Shown here piece by piece: positions 47,692 through 59,678 of a stretch of 64,000 nt of DNA (position 1 is the first letter of the stretch; the number at the start of each line of letters is the position of its first letter). Source of the stretch: Calendula officinalis (lineage: Eukaryota > Streptophyta > Magnoliopsida > Asterales > Asteraceae). Under the pieces are notes generated by a model. It did no database searches. It worked only from the letters and a program-made list of their open reading frames with translations, and was not told the DNA's origin. The position numbers and the translations under genes are program-made. The stretch covers positions 4,386,001-4,450,000 of the forward strand of contig OY970826.1 in assembly GCA_963853835.1 (NCBI GenBank), written 5' to 3'.

Positions 47692-47840
47692 TCTCCATCA
47701 CTTTCTTGGTTTCGATTTTTCCCACAGATTTCTTCGTCGATTTCAATTTCTTTTCTTACAGACTTTCTTGTCGATTTTAATTTCTTTTCCTACAGATTTT
47801 CTTCCTCCGAGTTTCTTTCCTTTCTACTTTTTCTTTAATC

Positions 47841-50377
47841 ATGAGGAAAGATAAAGCTCCTAAAGAAAGAACTGAGAAATCTGTTCAAAGGACCGCCGCC
47901 AATACACACACAAATCTTACTCCGCCCGACTTGAATGCGATTTATGACGATTATCACATCGATCGTTGTTACCGCCTTCTCCTTCCCGGTCCTTCTGATA
48001 CCATACGCTCTGCTCCGGAAGGGTTTGAACCGGTATATTTTCAGTTTCTCTTAGGCGGGCTAAGGTTCCCCGTTGATGACTTCATCCTTACTCTTCTCCA
48101 AGATCTTGGTCTTCACTTGGCACAACTTGCCCCTAATTCTTTCAGGAAGATTATCGGATTCATAATGCTCAGCCGTGCTCTTGGTATCCCGCTTTCTACC
48201 AAGTTGTTCCGTCATTTATACGTTGTTACCGGTCGGGGTGACTGGGCGGTTTTCACCCATCGACCAGGTAGAAGCGAGCGGATTTCTGGTTTGAAAGATT
48301 CTATCAGTGACTGGACGTATGGGTTCTTTTACGTCGATCGCTTGGCTTTTAACGACGTTTCCCTCTCTTGGGGACCCATCACCAGACGATCTTCGGAGGC
48401 TGCCCCTGAGCTAACTGCTGACGCATGCCAACAAATTGAAAGTCTGTCGGGGATGGAGATGGAGTGGGAGGATCCGGATGAATATTTTCTTGGCATGGCC
48501 GACCTGAGTCCTCATTTTTTTTATTCGCCAAATCAGGCCCATCTGGCAGGTTGACGGGAAAGGTGTCTCCCTGTTGCAACGCTTAAGAATGCCAAAGCCT
48601 CCAAGAGAGTCCGTGACGGTGACTCATGGAGAAATAACCCCTTTTCTTCCCCCTTCTGAAGTTCGCCTTAGCTCTGAAGGTACTCCGGACACTAGTGAGC
48701 GGGAAGCTGAGGCTACTTCAGAGGCAACCACTCCGATCGCCGACCCACTAAGGTTCAGAACCGAAGACACGTTGATCCAGGACTCCCAATCAGAACTTTC
48801 TAAGCCGGTTAAAGTGCGATCTGTCCGGACTCTCTCTAAAAGAGCTCGTGAAGCGTCTGCTTCCTCACCTTCAAAACGATCAAGAGGTAATGATTCTTCT
48901 TTACCTATCTTTGGAAGAAAAAACCTTATTTGTTTTTTCTTTTTCTTTTTTGCATGCGTTTTAATATTTTGTGTGTTACAGGGGAGAGAGTTGATCCCTC
49001 CCATATTATCCATTTGTCTGAGGAAATGCCTGTGACCGCACCTGCATCCGTGGCTATTCCGACGATTCAGCCTTCCTGCGATGTTCCCCCATCTTCCACT
49101 GTAACTCAAACCATGGAGCAAACCTTGATTACACCCCCTAGTGCTTCCGCACTTGCTATGTTCAGTGGCCTGCTATTTTCTTCTGGTCTGCAGGCACCCC
49201 CCACCAGTCAAAGCCCACAATCCGTTCGTGTAACCAGGCCACAATCATCTCTTCCTAACTGGACATTTAAGCGTAAGTTATGACATACTTTCCATTATAC
49301 TTTCATTTACTAAGCTTTCTTTTTTCTTGCAGCTCGACCGGTGCGACCTGCCGTCTCTGATCCCATACGTGAGCTATCGGTCACTAGCCTTCCTGGCTCG
49401 GCTGGTGTTGCTGTAGGGCAATCCCCACCTTTGGGTCAAGGTTTACAAGAAACCATCACTTCTACCCCTCCAATTGTTCATGCTGTCATTAGTTCTGATC
49501 CGGCCCCCTCAGATCTTACAAATGCATCCGACGAGGGAGTTTTTCTTCGAATTAGGTCGGACCTGCTTAATGCTGTTGAGCTCCTTTCTGAATTTCAGAC
49601 GCGGGGTGTTCGGAGTCGGCAATCGTTAATCGACCGTCATGGGGAGTTCGCCCAGATGGAAAAACTGATGAATGATGTTAAACGTCTGCACCGACATGAT
49701 GTTGACGAAAAAAATCGCCTCCAGGCATTATCTGATCGTTTGACCAAGGAGAATAAAGACTTGTCTGCGGGTTTGGAAGGAATGAGGCATTCTTTATCTG
49801 CCAAGGATGCTCGTATCATTGGGTTGAGTGCCGAGCATAGCTCCTCCTCTGCTCGAATTGCCGAGCTAGAGTTGGCACTTGTGGAGAAAGACCCTTGTTT
49901 GAAGGAGGTCGAATGCTATCATTCGGAACTGGACCTCCAGAATGACCGATTGAAGGAGGATTTTGTTGTCCAGTCTCACCAGATAGGTGCCCTCCAGGAA
50001 AATCTGTCTTGGTTGATCCGGGAGGGGATCTCTGGTTTGGTTGGGAATTTTTAAGTTCCCCCGAGTTTGTTAACCGGAACTCCCAACTGCAGCTGGAAAG
50101 CGTAAGGTACGGTCAATATCGTGGATGTTTGGATACTCATAAGGAGTACGCAGAGCTGCTGCAGGATGCAAGCCTTGTGCATGACTACCTGGAAGCCCAA
50201 TCAAACATCATGAACTTGTTTGGCCAACTCGTAACTCCAGATTACCCCTTCCTGCAGTCAATCAAGTCTGGTGCTGTTTCTTTGGATGACATCAGAGAGC
50301 TTGTGAAGAAAGGGGCGTCCGGTCCTGAGGACACTAGTGAAAGCTTGAATCGGGAGAGGACTCCTCCAGCATCTTAG
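47841..50377 (+). pseudogene. Antisense extra gene of the Retand-type element (Transposase_28 / putative gypsy-type transposon family)
   Basis: The gene starts MRKDKAPKERTEKS at 47841. The first region has the conserved block with FQFLLGGLRFPVDDFILTLL (about 73-92), FRKIIGFIMLSRALGI and the WTYGFFYVD segment, which I recognise as the family called putative gypsy-type transposon (PF04195). A frameshift at about 48550 moves to a Ser/Thr/Pro-rich region ending SPSKRSRG. Intron 1 is 48887-48981 and intron 2 is 49273-49332, both GT-AG with pyrimidine-rich acceptors, and frame is kept across both. Exon 3 codes a long coiled coil (about 49580-50010). Another frameshift at about 50040 leads to the last part, stop 50375-50377. 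Apart from the two shifts it is open over 2.4 kb. The molecular role of these ORFs in Tat elements is unknown. Confidence 0.85.
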
Positions 50378-50878
50378 GCCCCTTTCACTTTATTATTTGT
50401 ATGTTTGTATTTTGGCTGGTTATGCCTTCATTATTGTTAAACATTACTTGTTGCTTCTTTTGTTACTGATCGTTTATTGAATGGGTTGTAACCTTTTGGG
50501 ATTTATGTTTGTTTTGTTTAGCGCATATTTGTTTACTTATCGCATTCGTTCGCTTTACTTGTCGTATTCGTTCGTTTCGTTCGTTCGTTTTCGGATAGGT
50601 TTTATTTTCTAACGAGGCGTCCCTCATAGAATAGGAATAGGAAATGTCGCTTCCAACCCTTACCTATTTACACATGCTTATATCGTCGATTTAACCATTC
50701 GGTAGGTCACATAGGTTGTTTTGTAACTTAGAAAGTTATGAAAAAGAAAAGCTTTCATAAAAGATGTTTCATTAATCATTCGTGACTTTGTATTACATTA
50801 GTAGTGGAACACCATGCTACTAATTCGGATAGTATTCATACCAAAGAGTCACCCAACGATTCAATAAACAAGAAAAAC
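50378..50878. other. Spacer between convergent gene ends in the Retand-type element
   Basis: 3' ends of the antisense gene and of pol meet here. It holds tandem GTTCGTTCG-type repeats at about 50545-50590. No ORF is supported. Confidence 0.6.
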
Positions 50879-52449
50879 TTAAAAGTAAAACTTTCGCAAG
50901 TTTTGCATGTTCCATGTGCGTGGAATGCACGAACCATCCATCGCTTCCAGAACATAAGAGCCGTTCCTCCTAGCTTCCTTAATCCTGTACGGACCTTCCC
51001 AATTGGGGCAGAGTTTCCCCAGCTTATGTTGAAGACTTGCTTCATTCTTGCGTAGGACCAGATCGCCTACCATACATGCCGTTCCCCGAACCTTCTTGTT
51101 ATAGTAACCTTCCATCATAGACTTGTATGCCGCTTGCCTTAATGCAGCGTTTTCGCGTCGCTCATCTATGACGTCCATGTTATGCCTTAGTGCTTCTTCG
51201 TTCTCTCCCAAATCGAAATTTTCTACCCGCGATGAAGGAATGATGACTTCCAAGGGTATGACAGCTTCGGAACCGTATACCAAGCTATACGGGGTTTCCT
51301 GCGTCCCCTTCCGGACTGTCGTTCGGTAAGACCACATCACACTCTGCAACTCGTCTGCCCAATTACCTCACGTTCGGCTCAAACGAGTCTTAATCCATTT
51401 CACTATTGTTCTGTTAGTGACCTCCGTTTGACCGTTAGCCTGTGGGTGGGCTACGGATGTAAAATTGTGGTGTATGCTCAGTTCAGCACACCATTTCTTG
51501 AACGGATTACTGGCAAATTGCTTTCCGTTATCACTCACAATGGTATGTAGGAGGCCAAATCGACACACGATCTGCTGCCATACGAACTTAAAAATAATAG
51601 TCCCCGAGATACATGCTAAGGGTTTGGCTTCTACCCATTTGGTGAAGTAATCAATGGCTACTACCAGGAAATGTAACCCTCCAGGAGCCTTAGGGAAAGG
51701 TCCAACGATATCGATCCCCCATTGACAGAAAGGCCAAGGGCTGTGTATGCTGGTTAGGTTAACGGAAGGAGCATTTAGGACGTTCGAATAGGCTTGGCAC
51801 CCTTCACGTTTCTGTACATATCGGTGGACATCCTTGGACATGCATGGCCAGAAGTAGCCCATTCGAAGTAGCTTCTGAGTCAATGATCTAGCCCCCAAAT
51901 GCGACCCGCATAATCCTTCGTGGATTTCCCTTATAGCATCTTCGCTTCATTGCTCCCCAAACACCTTAACCATGGGGTAGAGTACCCCTTCCGATACAGA
52001 ACATTGTTCATGAGGGTATACCTTCCGGCGTTTATTCTTACCTTCCTAGCTTTATCTGCTTCAGCTGGTAACAATCCTTCTCCCAAGTATAACCGAAAGG
52101 GAGTCATCCAGCAATCTTCACCATTTTCTATCTCTGCCACCTCTTCTTCTTCCTCGATGCTTCGTTTTGCCAACACCTCCACCAGCACTTTCTTCGTCAT
52201 ATGATGATACAACATTGCCGCTAATTTGCAGAGGGCGTCAGCCTCCTTGTTTTTGGTTCGAGGGACCTGCGTGATCTCGAAGCGGTCGAACCAGCTTACA
52301 TGCGTTCGAACTCGCTCCAGGTATCGTTTCATGTGTACTTCCTTCGCTTCATAAGAGCCTTTGACTTGATTAACAACCAACATTGAGTCTGCGAAAGCTT
52401 CCACTTTCCGGATCTCGAGACTTTTGGCCAAACCTAATCCTGCTAACAT
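50879..52449 (-). pseudogene. Retand-type pol: second RNase H and integrase
   Basis: 52449-51931 has KVEAFADSMLVVNQVKGSY and KNKEADALCKLAA, typical of the extra (archaeal-type) RNase H of Tat elements. The integrase follows: a zinc region with CQAYSN, GIDIVGPFPKAP, SDNGKQF with the second Asp, and Glu in QTEVTNRTI. A stop at 51368 after RLSRT and another shift precede 51349-50879 (VMWSYRTTVRKGTQETPYSLVYG), ending WNMQNLRKFYF. At least two lesions lie in this stretch. Confidence 0.9.
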
Positions 52450-52465
52450 GGCCTCGTACTCGGCC

Positions 52466-54215
52466 TCATTGTTCGAAATCGAACCTTAAGTCGTAGGTGA
52501 CCCTTTCATCATTTGGCCCGGTCAGAACCACTCCTGCTCCACATCCGTCCGCTCCTGCAGCTACATCCGTGTACATCTGCCAAACAAAGGGAGATTTTTG
52601 GCATATGCTCGTTCCCGGGCCCTCTTTTTCTTCAATTGTTAAAACCCTTTCGTCATCCGGCATTTCGACCAAGAAATCTGCTAGTGCCTGACCCTTGATA
52701 CTAGGCCTAGGTTTAAACGTGATGTCATACTCGCCCAACTCGATTTCCCACTTTGTCATTCGTCCCGATCGTTCCGGCTGCAGGAGTATGTTTTTTATCG
52801 GTTGGTTGGTCAGGACGGTTACTAAGTGAGCCTGGAAGTATCGGCGTCCCCATAACTCAAAGCTAGAGTCAACTTCTCAATTATTGAGTAATTGAACTCC
52901 GCCCCTTGTAGCGCTCGACTAACAAAATAAACGGGCACTTGCTTCTTGTCCCTTTCGGCGATGAGTACTGAGCTGACTGCTTCTCTGTTGGTAGAAAGGT
53001 ACATCACCAACGGTTCTCCGAGTATGGGGCTGGCCATGGTAGGAAGGTTCTTCAAATGTTGCTTAAGTTTTTCGAAAGCTTCCGTGGCCTCCTCCGTCCA
53101 TTCAACCTCCCCTTTCTTCGTGAATCCGTATAATGCTTTGAAGAAAGGGATGGAATTTTCCGCCGACTTCGCAAGGAAAAGCCCCAACGCTGCTAACTTC
53201 CCGTTCAAACTTTGCACATCCTTCACCGTCCGGGGGGTATGCATTTTTAACAATCCCCCCACCTTATCGGGGTTAGCCTCGATTCCTTCAGTTGTCACCA
53301 TGTGCCCCAAAAACTTGCCTTTACTCATCCCGAAAGAACATTTCTTCGGATTTAGCTTCATGTTAATTTTCGAGAGTTGTGTCAGTGTTTCCTCTATATC
53401 TTCGATCAGATTCGGGTCGCCTTTGCTTTTGATGACCATATCATCAACATACACATCCAGATTCCTCCCTATCTGTTTCTCGAATGCCTTATCGACCAAA
53501 CGTTGGTAGGTAGCCCCGGCATTCCGGAGGCCGAAAGGCATTTTAACATAGCAAAAAGTTCTCTTCTCTGTGTGGAATGCCGTTTTTTCCTCATCTTCTC
53601 GAGCCATCTGGACCTGATGGTAGCCTTTGTAAGCGTCCAGGAACGACTTCCATCGGTATCCGCCTAAGGATTCGACCTTCTGCTCAATCTCTGGAGGGGA
53701 TAGCTATCTTTCGGACAAGCTTTGTTGAGGTCTTTAAAGTCTACACACATGCGCATGGACCCATCCGCCTTCTTTACCAAAACCGGATTTGCTATCCATT
53801 CGGGGTACTGGGCACTTCGTAGCACCCCGGCTTTCACCAAACTCTGTACCTCTTCATTGACAACCTTGTTTCGCTCTGCCGCCATCCTCCTCTTTTTTTG
53901 TTTCACCGGAGGAAAGCTTGGGTTGATCATGAGTTTGTGTTCGGTCACCTCTCGGGACACCCCAGTCAAATCTCCGGGAGCCCATGCGAACACCTTTTTG
54001 TATTTCTTCAGTAGAACTTCCAACTCGTTTCTTAGTTGTTGGGGTAAGCTTCCCCCAATTCGAACAGGAGTATCCGAATACTCCGAGTTGATTACCACCT
54101 GCACCTCTTCCTGTTCCGTCCAGCTGTCTTGATGCGTGATGCTGTTACATTCTAACGGAGGCATGGGCATGCTCCGGATGGTGATCACCCCTTGATCGGA
54201 AGGAAATTTGAGCAA
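52466..54215 (-). pseudogene. Retand-type pol: reverse transcriptase and first RNase H
   Basis: The stretch contains WIANPVLVKKADGSMRMCVDF, then, after a shift near 53664-53700, FCYVKMPFGLRNAGATYQRLVD, the active-site box VYVDDMVIKSK (about 53450), and LGHMVTTEGIEANPDK. RNase H follows with RALQGAEFNYSIIEKL and, after another break at about 52820, ITFKPRPSIKGQALADFLVE. Frames change at about 53664, 52822 and 52466. Confidence 0.9.
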
Positions 54216-54245
54216 GCCATGGATTGTGGAAGCGATCGCCTGAAA

Positions 54246-54848
54246 TTACCACATTCCCGTTCTTCCCAAAATGGCGTTGTATCGTGAGGGTGCTTCGATG
54301 ATGATGAATTCTGCCAAAATTGTTTTGCTGTGGAAACTTTCCCAATCGACTAACATGAGGGGCAAATGAATCTTTCCTTTAGGCCAAACGGACTGCCCGG
54401 AGAATCCAACAACGGGAGACTTGGCTGGCTTCAGGAGAGCCCGAATATCAGGAGGGAATTTGTCGAAACAATGGATGTACATGACGTTGGCCGAACTCCC
54501 TCCGTCAACATAAACTCTGCGAACCATCGTTTTAGCCACTATCCCAGAGATAACCAACGTCTCCGTTCCGACATATCCGTCGGGGACAGGTTCCCCCCTC
54601 CCGAACTCAACGACCCCTCCCTTCCTTTTGCCCAGGAGGAAAGGTACCGATGCTTCTTCAATCGCAAAGATCTCAGCGTTATAAGCAGCCGCATCTTTCT
54701 TAGGCTCAACGATGTTAGCCTCCGTTCTTTCTTTCCCCTGTGCTTCCTTCTCCCTTTTATAGCTTTCACAGGTCGCAGTGGTGTGACCCATAATCTTGTG
54801 AAATTCACAATAAGCATTCGGATCTCTTGGATATTTCTTCCTTACCAT
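54246..54848 (-). pseudogene. Retand-type protease
   Basis: CEFHKIMGHTTATC gives a zinc-knuckle-like Cys/His motif at the start. The aspartic protease motif appears as VYVDGGSSANVMY (about 54521), with DGGS in place of DSGA/DTGA, as is usual in Tat elements, and ends AILGRTGMW. A stop at 54246 separates it from RT. Confidence 0.88.
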
Positions 54849-55001
54849 CCTTCCTTCCGTCCTTCGGGCTTCCGTTGTAACATAAACTTCCGGACGGTAC
54901 GGACCGTATCTGTCACCTTGAGACCTTCCTTCTGGGACCCTTGCTTTGTAAGGTGACCTCCCGGGAAAACCAGGCTTGGCGGAACCCTTCCCTTTATCTC
55001 A

Positions 55002-56029
55002 TCATTTGTACGAACTGGATCCAGTAATGTTTCTTCTTTCTTGAGCCTCAAAACGCAGCTTTTCAGCGCTTTCCTCTTCCTGTTTCAACACCTTGTTCAC
55101 CACGTTAATCATGTCATCGGCTTTACTGAAATCGTTTTTCGATAATTCACGGAACAGTTCTCCCTCCCGGAGACCATACGTGAACGCAGCGATAATCAGA
55201 GAATCTTCCCGAACCGGCATCTTCCGGCTCTGTTCGTTGAACCTTTTGAAGTACGACTTGTTAGATTCTCCTTCACGCTGATGGCAAGCCATGATGGATT
55301 GAGATCGTTGCCGGTATTTCTTCTGCTGTATGAAACTATGGCTAAATTGCAACACCAGATCTTCGAAGCTGGAAATGCTCATCTGAGGGAGACTTGACAA
55401 CCAGTATCTTGCGGACCCTTCAAGGGTCCCTGCAAAGTACAAACACCAAAGCCTAGGATCCATCGGGATCATCCTTACAGCCCACCGGAAACTGGCCACA
55501 TGATCGTCAGGATCTCCGGTTCCATCGTACGATTTAACTCTGGGCCCTTTCAGACCCGGAGGTATGGACATTTCGTTGATGTCTTCCGTAAACGGAGACC
55601 GAAAATCCTTCGAACCAGGTGCTGTACGGCGATGGGAAGTTTCCCTTTCGTCTTTCTGCGAGGGGTGTTTTCTCTCCACTTGTTCTTCAGCTGGGATGAC
55701 CTCCGTTCTACGGGCTCTTCTTGGGGGAGATGGATCTCTGTACACCTCTTTTATCGGTTCGTCGTCACTTGAGTACGTTAAGTTCCTTTCTACTCCGAGC
55801 ATCTCCCCCTTCAACCTTGCTTGAGTTTTTTCCATTTGCCTCATTTTCTAAACTTGCAGAAGAGATTGTATTCCTCCTGCTCTTCAGGGGTAGGTTCATT
55901 CCCCCCACTTTCGGGTGGTGGGCATGCGAAAACCGATGCCGGAGTAAGCACCCCTCCTGGTGGCTCTCGAGGTCGGATCGCCGTAACTTGCTGACGATTA
56001 GCGTCGCTCAGCGGATTCTCTTGGACCAT
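55002..56029 (-). pseudogene. Retand-type gag
   Basis: It starts MVQENPLSDANRQQ at 56029, just inside the primer-binding site. A frameshift at about 55845 separates the first 62 codons from the main capsid frame (55844-55002), which has VKSYDGTGDPDDHVASFRW, RYWLSSLPQ, SQSIMACHQREGESNKSYFKRFNE and ELFRELSKNDF. This is the retrotransposon gag (PF03732-like) pattern of gypsy elements. Confidence 0.9.
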
Positions 56030-56041
56030 TTTGTTCGAGGT

Positions 56042-56057
56042 CCCACGGATGGCGCCA
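56042..56057 (-). promoter_or_regulatory. Primer-binding site of the Retand-type element
   Basis: The minus strand reads TGGCGCCATCCGTGGG five bases inside the 5' LTR. TGGCGCC is the usual start of the primer site in Tat-group elements. Confidence 0.8.
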
Positions 56058-56061
56058 AATG

Positions 56062-56630
56062 TTGGTTCACGAATCTTCTGGAGGGTCGGACAGACGCTTC
56101 TTGCCTAAAGATCCTGCGAACAACAAGGTAACCCTTAGTCAGATGCTACCCGGGAGGTATCCCGTGAGAACACTCCGACGATCAAGTTAGAAATTGATTT
56201 ATGCGACGTGAGGTCGTGACTAGTAAAGATCGTATTGAATGCGAGTAATTAATGACAAGTATAATAAATGTACCGGAAGCTCGATGATGGTTGCTGGTCG
56301 CAAGGCGAACGCATTTATAGCCGGTCTTCTTTAGGCGGGAAAGGAAAGCATCCTTCTTTGGACCGGTCGTTCCTGAGCTCTGTGGATTATAGGTCGTCTC
56401 GGGAGGCTTAAAACCGGAGGATAATACCCTTGCTTTACGCCAAAGCCGCCCTAGGGACTTGGTCGCATTTAATGAACTCGTACCTGCGAGACGCCTTTCC
56501 GTAATTTCCGCATGACGCTTGGATCGTGACCCTTGGGATTATTGATTCCTCTGCGTCCGTTCTCCTCTTCCGTTCAGGAAGGTTACGTCCGGTCGTCCGG
56601 TCAGGAAGATATATGCGATATACCTCATTA
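56062..56630 (-). repeat. 5' LTR of the Retand-type element
   Basis: Partner of 46962-47521, next to the primer-binding site. It has an extra GGTCGTCC copy near its right end. Confidence 0.92.
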
Positions 56631-56786
56631 CAGCCTTATGCAGTTAATCAACCGAGACTCGTCAAGATAGAAGGAAATACATATTAATGAAGGGATATAT
56701 AGATATGATATAGTTCTGGCTAAACTCTAAACCATATGTCGAAAATTCGGGGTTAACATCGATATTTTTAAATCTCTTTTAGACCA

Positions 56787-59678
56787 TCTTCTCCTATATA
56801 TGAGCCCTAATTTGACTGAGGTTTGACAACTAGGCACTTTCGAGCTCCCTCATTCGTCCGATATGCCACCTGTAATCCTACCATTGGCCAGCGACATTCC
56901 ACAACAAATTCGTTTAACTTCCATCGGATACTCATCAATTACTCCTCTGCACCAAATTACGGCTCTCCTATTTTCCAGTATATTTTCAAAAACTCGATTC
57001 CTCTACCGCCAACCCTAATTCACCATACTCAGCAGCCCGTTCTTCTTCCTCGCTTCCGAATTGATCATCCGACAGCAACAGTAGTTCTTGCATCAACGTT
57101 CAAGTTTAAATCAATTACGAAGAATATTTGATCATCTCCCTTTGAGTTTGTGGTTCTCTGTGCGTTCAAACCTACGGTATATGATGCAGCTCATATTCTC
57201 ATATCCATAAACATTTATGCAAACCAACTGGTATGAACACTCTTAATCTTCTTCATCTTGTTATTCTTTTTCAAATCATGTTTGTGTTCGGCATATGAAA
57301 CCCAATTTAGTTTTCTGTTGTTTCGATTGTATTATTTTTTGAGATTTAAGTTAATTGAAAAACATCATGAGTCATCTGTGATTTACGTCACCATCCTTAT
57401 TTTTTTAGCTAATTTACGTTTTGGTGAGATTTGACTGTAATGATTTCCAGATTTCCAGTTTTTTAGTGTTTCAATTCATCCTGCTATTATTTTTCAAATA
57501 AATTGAGGATTGTTCAGTTGAATTCAAATCATCATCGCCTGCCTTTAATTACATATTCTAAGGTTTGTTCCTTAATATTCTAGGGTTTCAATTTTCAGTG
57601 TTCTGGGTAATATTCAAATCATCATCGTTAATTTCCTACAGTATCAATATGATTGATTGTTTTTCAAGATTTAAGCTTTCTTTGACGGTTTATATATTCA
57701 AACCATTGATTTAATTGTTCGATTCATCCAGATTTAAAGCTTCTGCTTTACCCATAATTTAAATTATATATGGCAGCTGTCATAAGATGATTCTTTGTTT
57801 ACTTGATTTTTTGGGTTTTATAATGAACATGAGAATGTAGGTTAAGAAAAGAAAGACTGATGAAGAGCCAGTAAAGTATATGGGTTGTGGGGACTCTCAT
57901 AATCTCAGCCATTCATTGGCGGTATCATATCTACTGGTTTATCCCTTTTTTTGTTGCATATTTGGCCTTGAGTCAAGTAAATGTCAGGTTCCAATGGCTA
58001 CTGATGGTGTGGATGTTCTTCAGAGGATAACTAAACAACTCTTCAGTCATTTTTATATTTTTATATTATTTTACTTGAAGATTTGGGGAAATTTATGTTT
58101 GATATAAAACAAATTCTTTGTGCAGATGTGAAAGACATAATAAGGGGAACTCGGCTGCATGTTACAAAGCTTGAAAGTGTAGATAATTTTAAACAAGGTT
58201 TTCAACTTCAACATTTTGGTAGAGTAGTAATAATAATAATTAATAAACACCTTAAGCATACCCAAGTTTCAAAAATTTTGGTGAAACTCAATTTTTTTTA
58301 TAATATTTAACTAATTTGCGTATTTTCTATTAGTTTAAGGGAATGAAAGAAACTCTATTCGCACTTGACTTGCATCTGCTTCAGCATCTAAAAACAAGGA
58401 AATCGTGAGTACTTTTTTTTTTGGAAAACATTTAAAACTTATTTAAATTTGTTTTAAAGTATAAATATCTAATTTAAATTAGTTCAATTTTTGTAGATTC
58501 AAAGGAGCAAACTGTAAATCACATTCATCAATCGAAGAAGCAATTCAACTGTTGGTGCTAGCAACAGTTCAAAAGTCCCACCATTAACTGATCTTGATCT
58601 AGATGATCTTAAAAGTCTTCCTCCTGAAATTAATTATGAAATGAACTGTTTTATATGGTGGAAAATTAAAGACATTTATGTCAAAACAAAAGCTTACAAG
58701 TATTGCTCTTGCCACGTCATCCACTTTGCCTGCAAATCTTCAAGGTAATTTTTTGAAACCAGATCATTATGGGGTCACGGGTCAACTCGGGTCGGGTCAA
58801 AAGGGGTATCAAAAATAACAATTTCCTTTTAAGCTAATATTTTTATTTTACTTGTTTGATTTTTAAGGGTTTAAATCACACAATGTTACTGCTGCAACTT
58901 CACAAACTGATGATATGAAATAATCATCTTTAAGTCAAATAGACAAATCAGTATTGCAACAACTCCATGAAAAGGGACATATTATGGAAAGTTTACATGT
59001 TGTCATTTTTATTTTTTGCTACTTTTATTGTTGTTGTTTATACTTTATAGGGACGAACAAAGGGCGTCGGACGTTGGCCCAAAATTTAGCTCGAGGTATA
59101 TTCATCTATTCATCACAACTCACAACTTTCCAGTTTTCTTACATCATTACAATGTTCCAATATCAGTAATTGTGCTATCATTTTTAACATGTAACAAGTC
59201 AAGATGTTGAGACGATTGCATCGGTCCAGAAGTTGAGGAATTGGTTGCTGAAATCCCAGAAGGAGGTGTTCAAAATGTCAGATTCTACAAAGAATAGAAA
59301 AACGGTCCCGAATTTACCCATAAATTGGCATCTTTAGCTGATTATTAAGTCCCTTTCATCCCATTTGACTGGTTTCCCCTTGATAAGGAAGTTTTTTTTT
59401 TCATATATGTATCTTTTTTACGTGTTTGAACCATTATAACTAAGATCTAATTGTTGCTATTAAATAGTAATTTGTTATCATTCTTCAAAGATTAAGATCA
59501 TAAACATTAAGCTTCATTGTTTTTTTGACTTATTTTTACCAATTATTCATGTATAACAAAATTGTTTATCGTCATTTCAATTATGGTTGTTATGTTATAT
59601 CAACACTATCAATATTATGTTATTTTTCTATAACTCTTTTGAAGCATGCCCGCCCAAGCGGGCGAGCTTTGAAGCTAG
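56787..59678 (+). mobile_element. Helitron-like element with exon-like cargo
   Basis: The 3' end is typical: a hairpin GCCCGC-CCAA-GCGGGC at 59648-59663, eleven bases, then CTAG at 59675-59678 followed by T. A possible 5' end is TCTTCTCCTATATATG at 56787, preceded by A, which fits A/T insertion; this end is a guess. Inside, pieces with coding bias and splice-like edges appear: KKRKTDEEPVKYMGCGDSHN (about 57844), VPMATDGVDVLQRITKQL (about 57990), DVKDIIRGTRLHVTKLESVDNF (about 58126, after a TGCAG acceptor), KGMKETLFALDLHLLQHLKTRK (about 58337) and LTDLDLDDLKSLPPEI (about 58587). I do not recognise the source protein. No Rep/helicase is seen, so it would be non-autonomous. Confidence 0.6.

Larger units (their letters stand above)
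46962..56630 (-). mobile_element. Tat/Retand-type Ty3/gypsy retrotransposon with an antisense extra gene
   Basis: LTRs at 46962-47521 and 56062-56630 enclose about 8.5 kb. Reading on the minus strand: 5' LTR, primer site TGGCGCCATCCG (56057-56042), gag, protease, RT, two RNase H regions, integrase (to 50879), then a gene on the plus strand (47841-50377), a purine tract at about 47535-47522 and the 3' LTR. This order, with an extra ORF between pol and the 3' LTR and a second RNase H domain, is that of the Tat group. Pol carries several stops and frameshifts. The LTRs differ at about a dozen sites and by a small GGTCGTCC duplication in the right one. I could not find a convincing target duplication. 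Confidence 0.93.

Noticed and set aside
50804..55824. Many plus-strand ORFs of 60-196 codons
   Set aside because: They are reverse-strand shadows of gag-pol of the Retand-type element.
46956..56640. Target duplication for the Retand-type element
   Set aside because: GCTTA-like bases on the left and CAGCC/CCTTA on the right do not match at a consistent LTR boundary, so none was claimed.
56823..57131. 102-codon plus ORF starting MTTRHFRAP
   Set aside because: It may be part of the Helitron cargo, but composition is leader-like, another frame is equally open, and no family is recognised.
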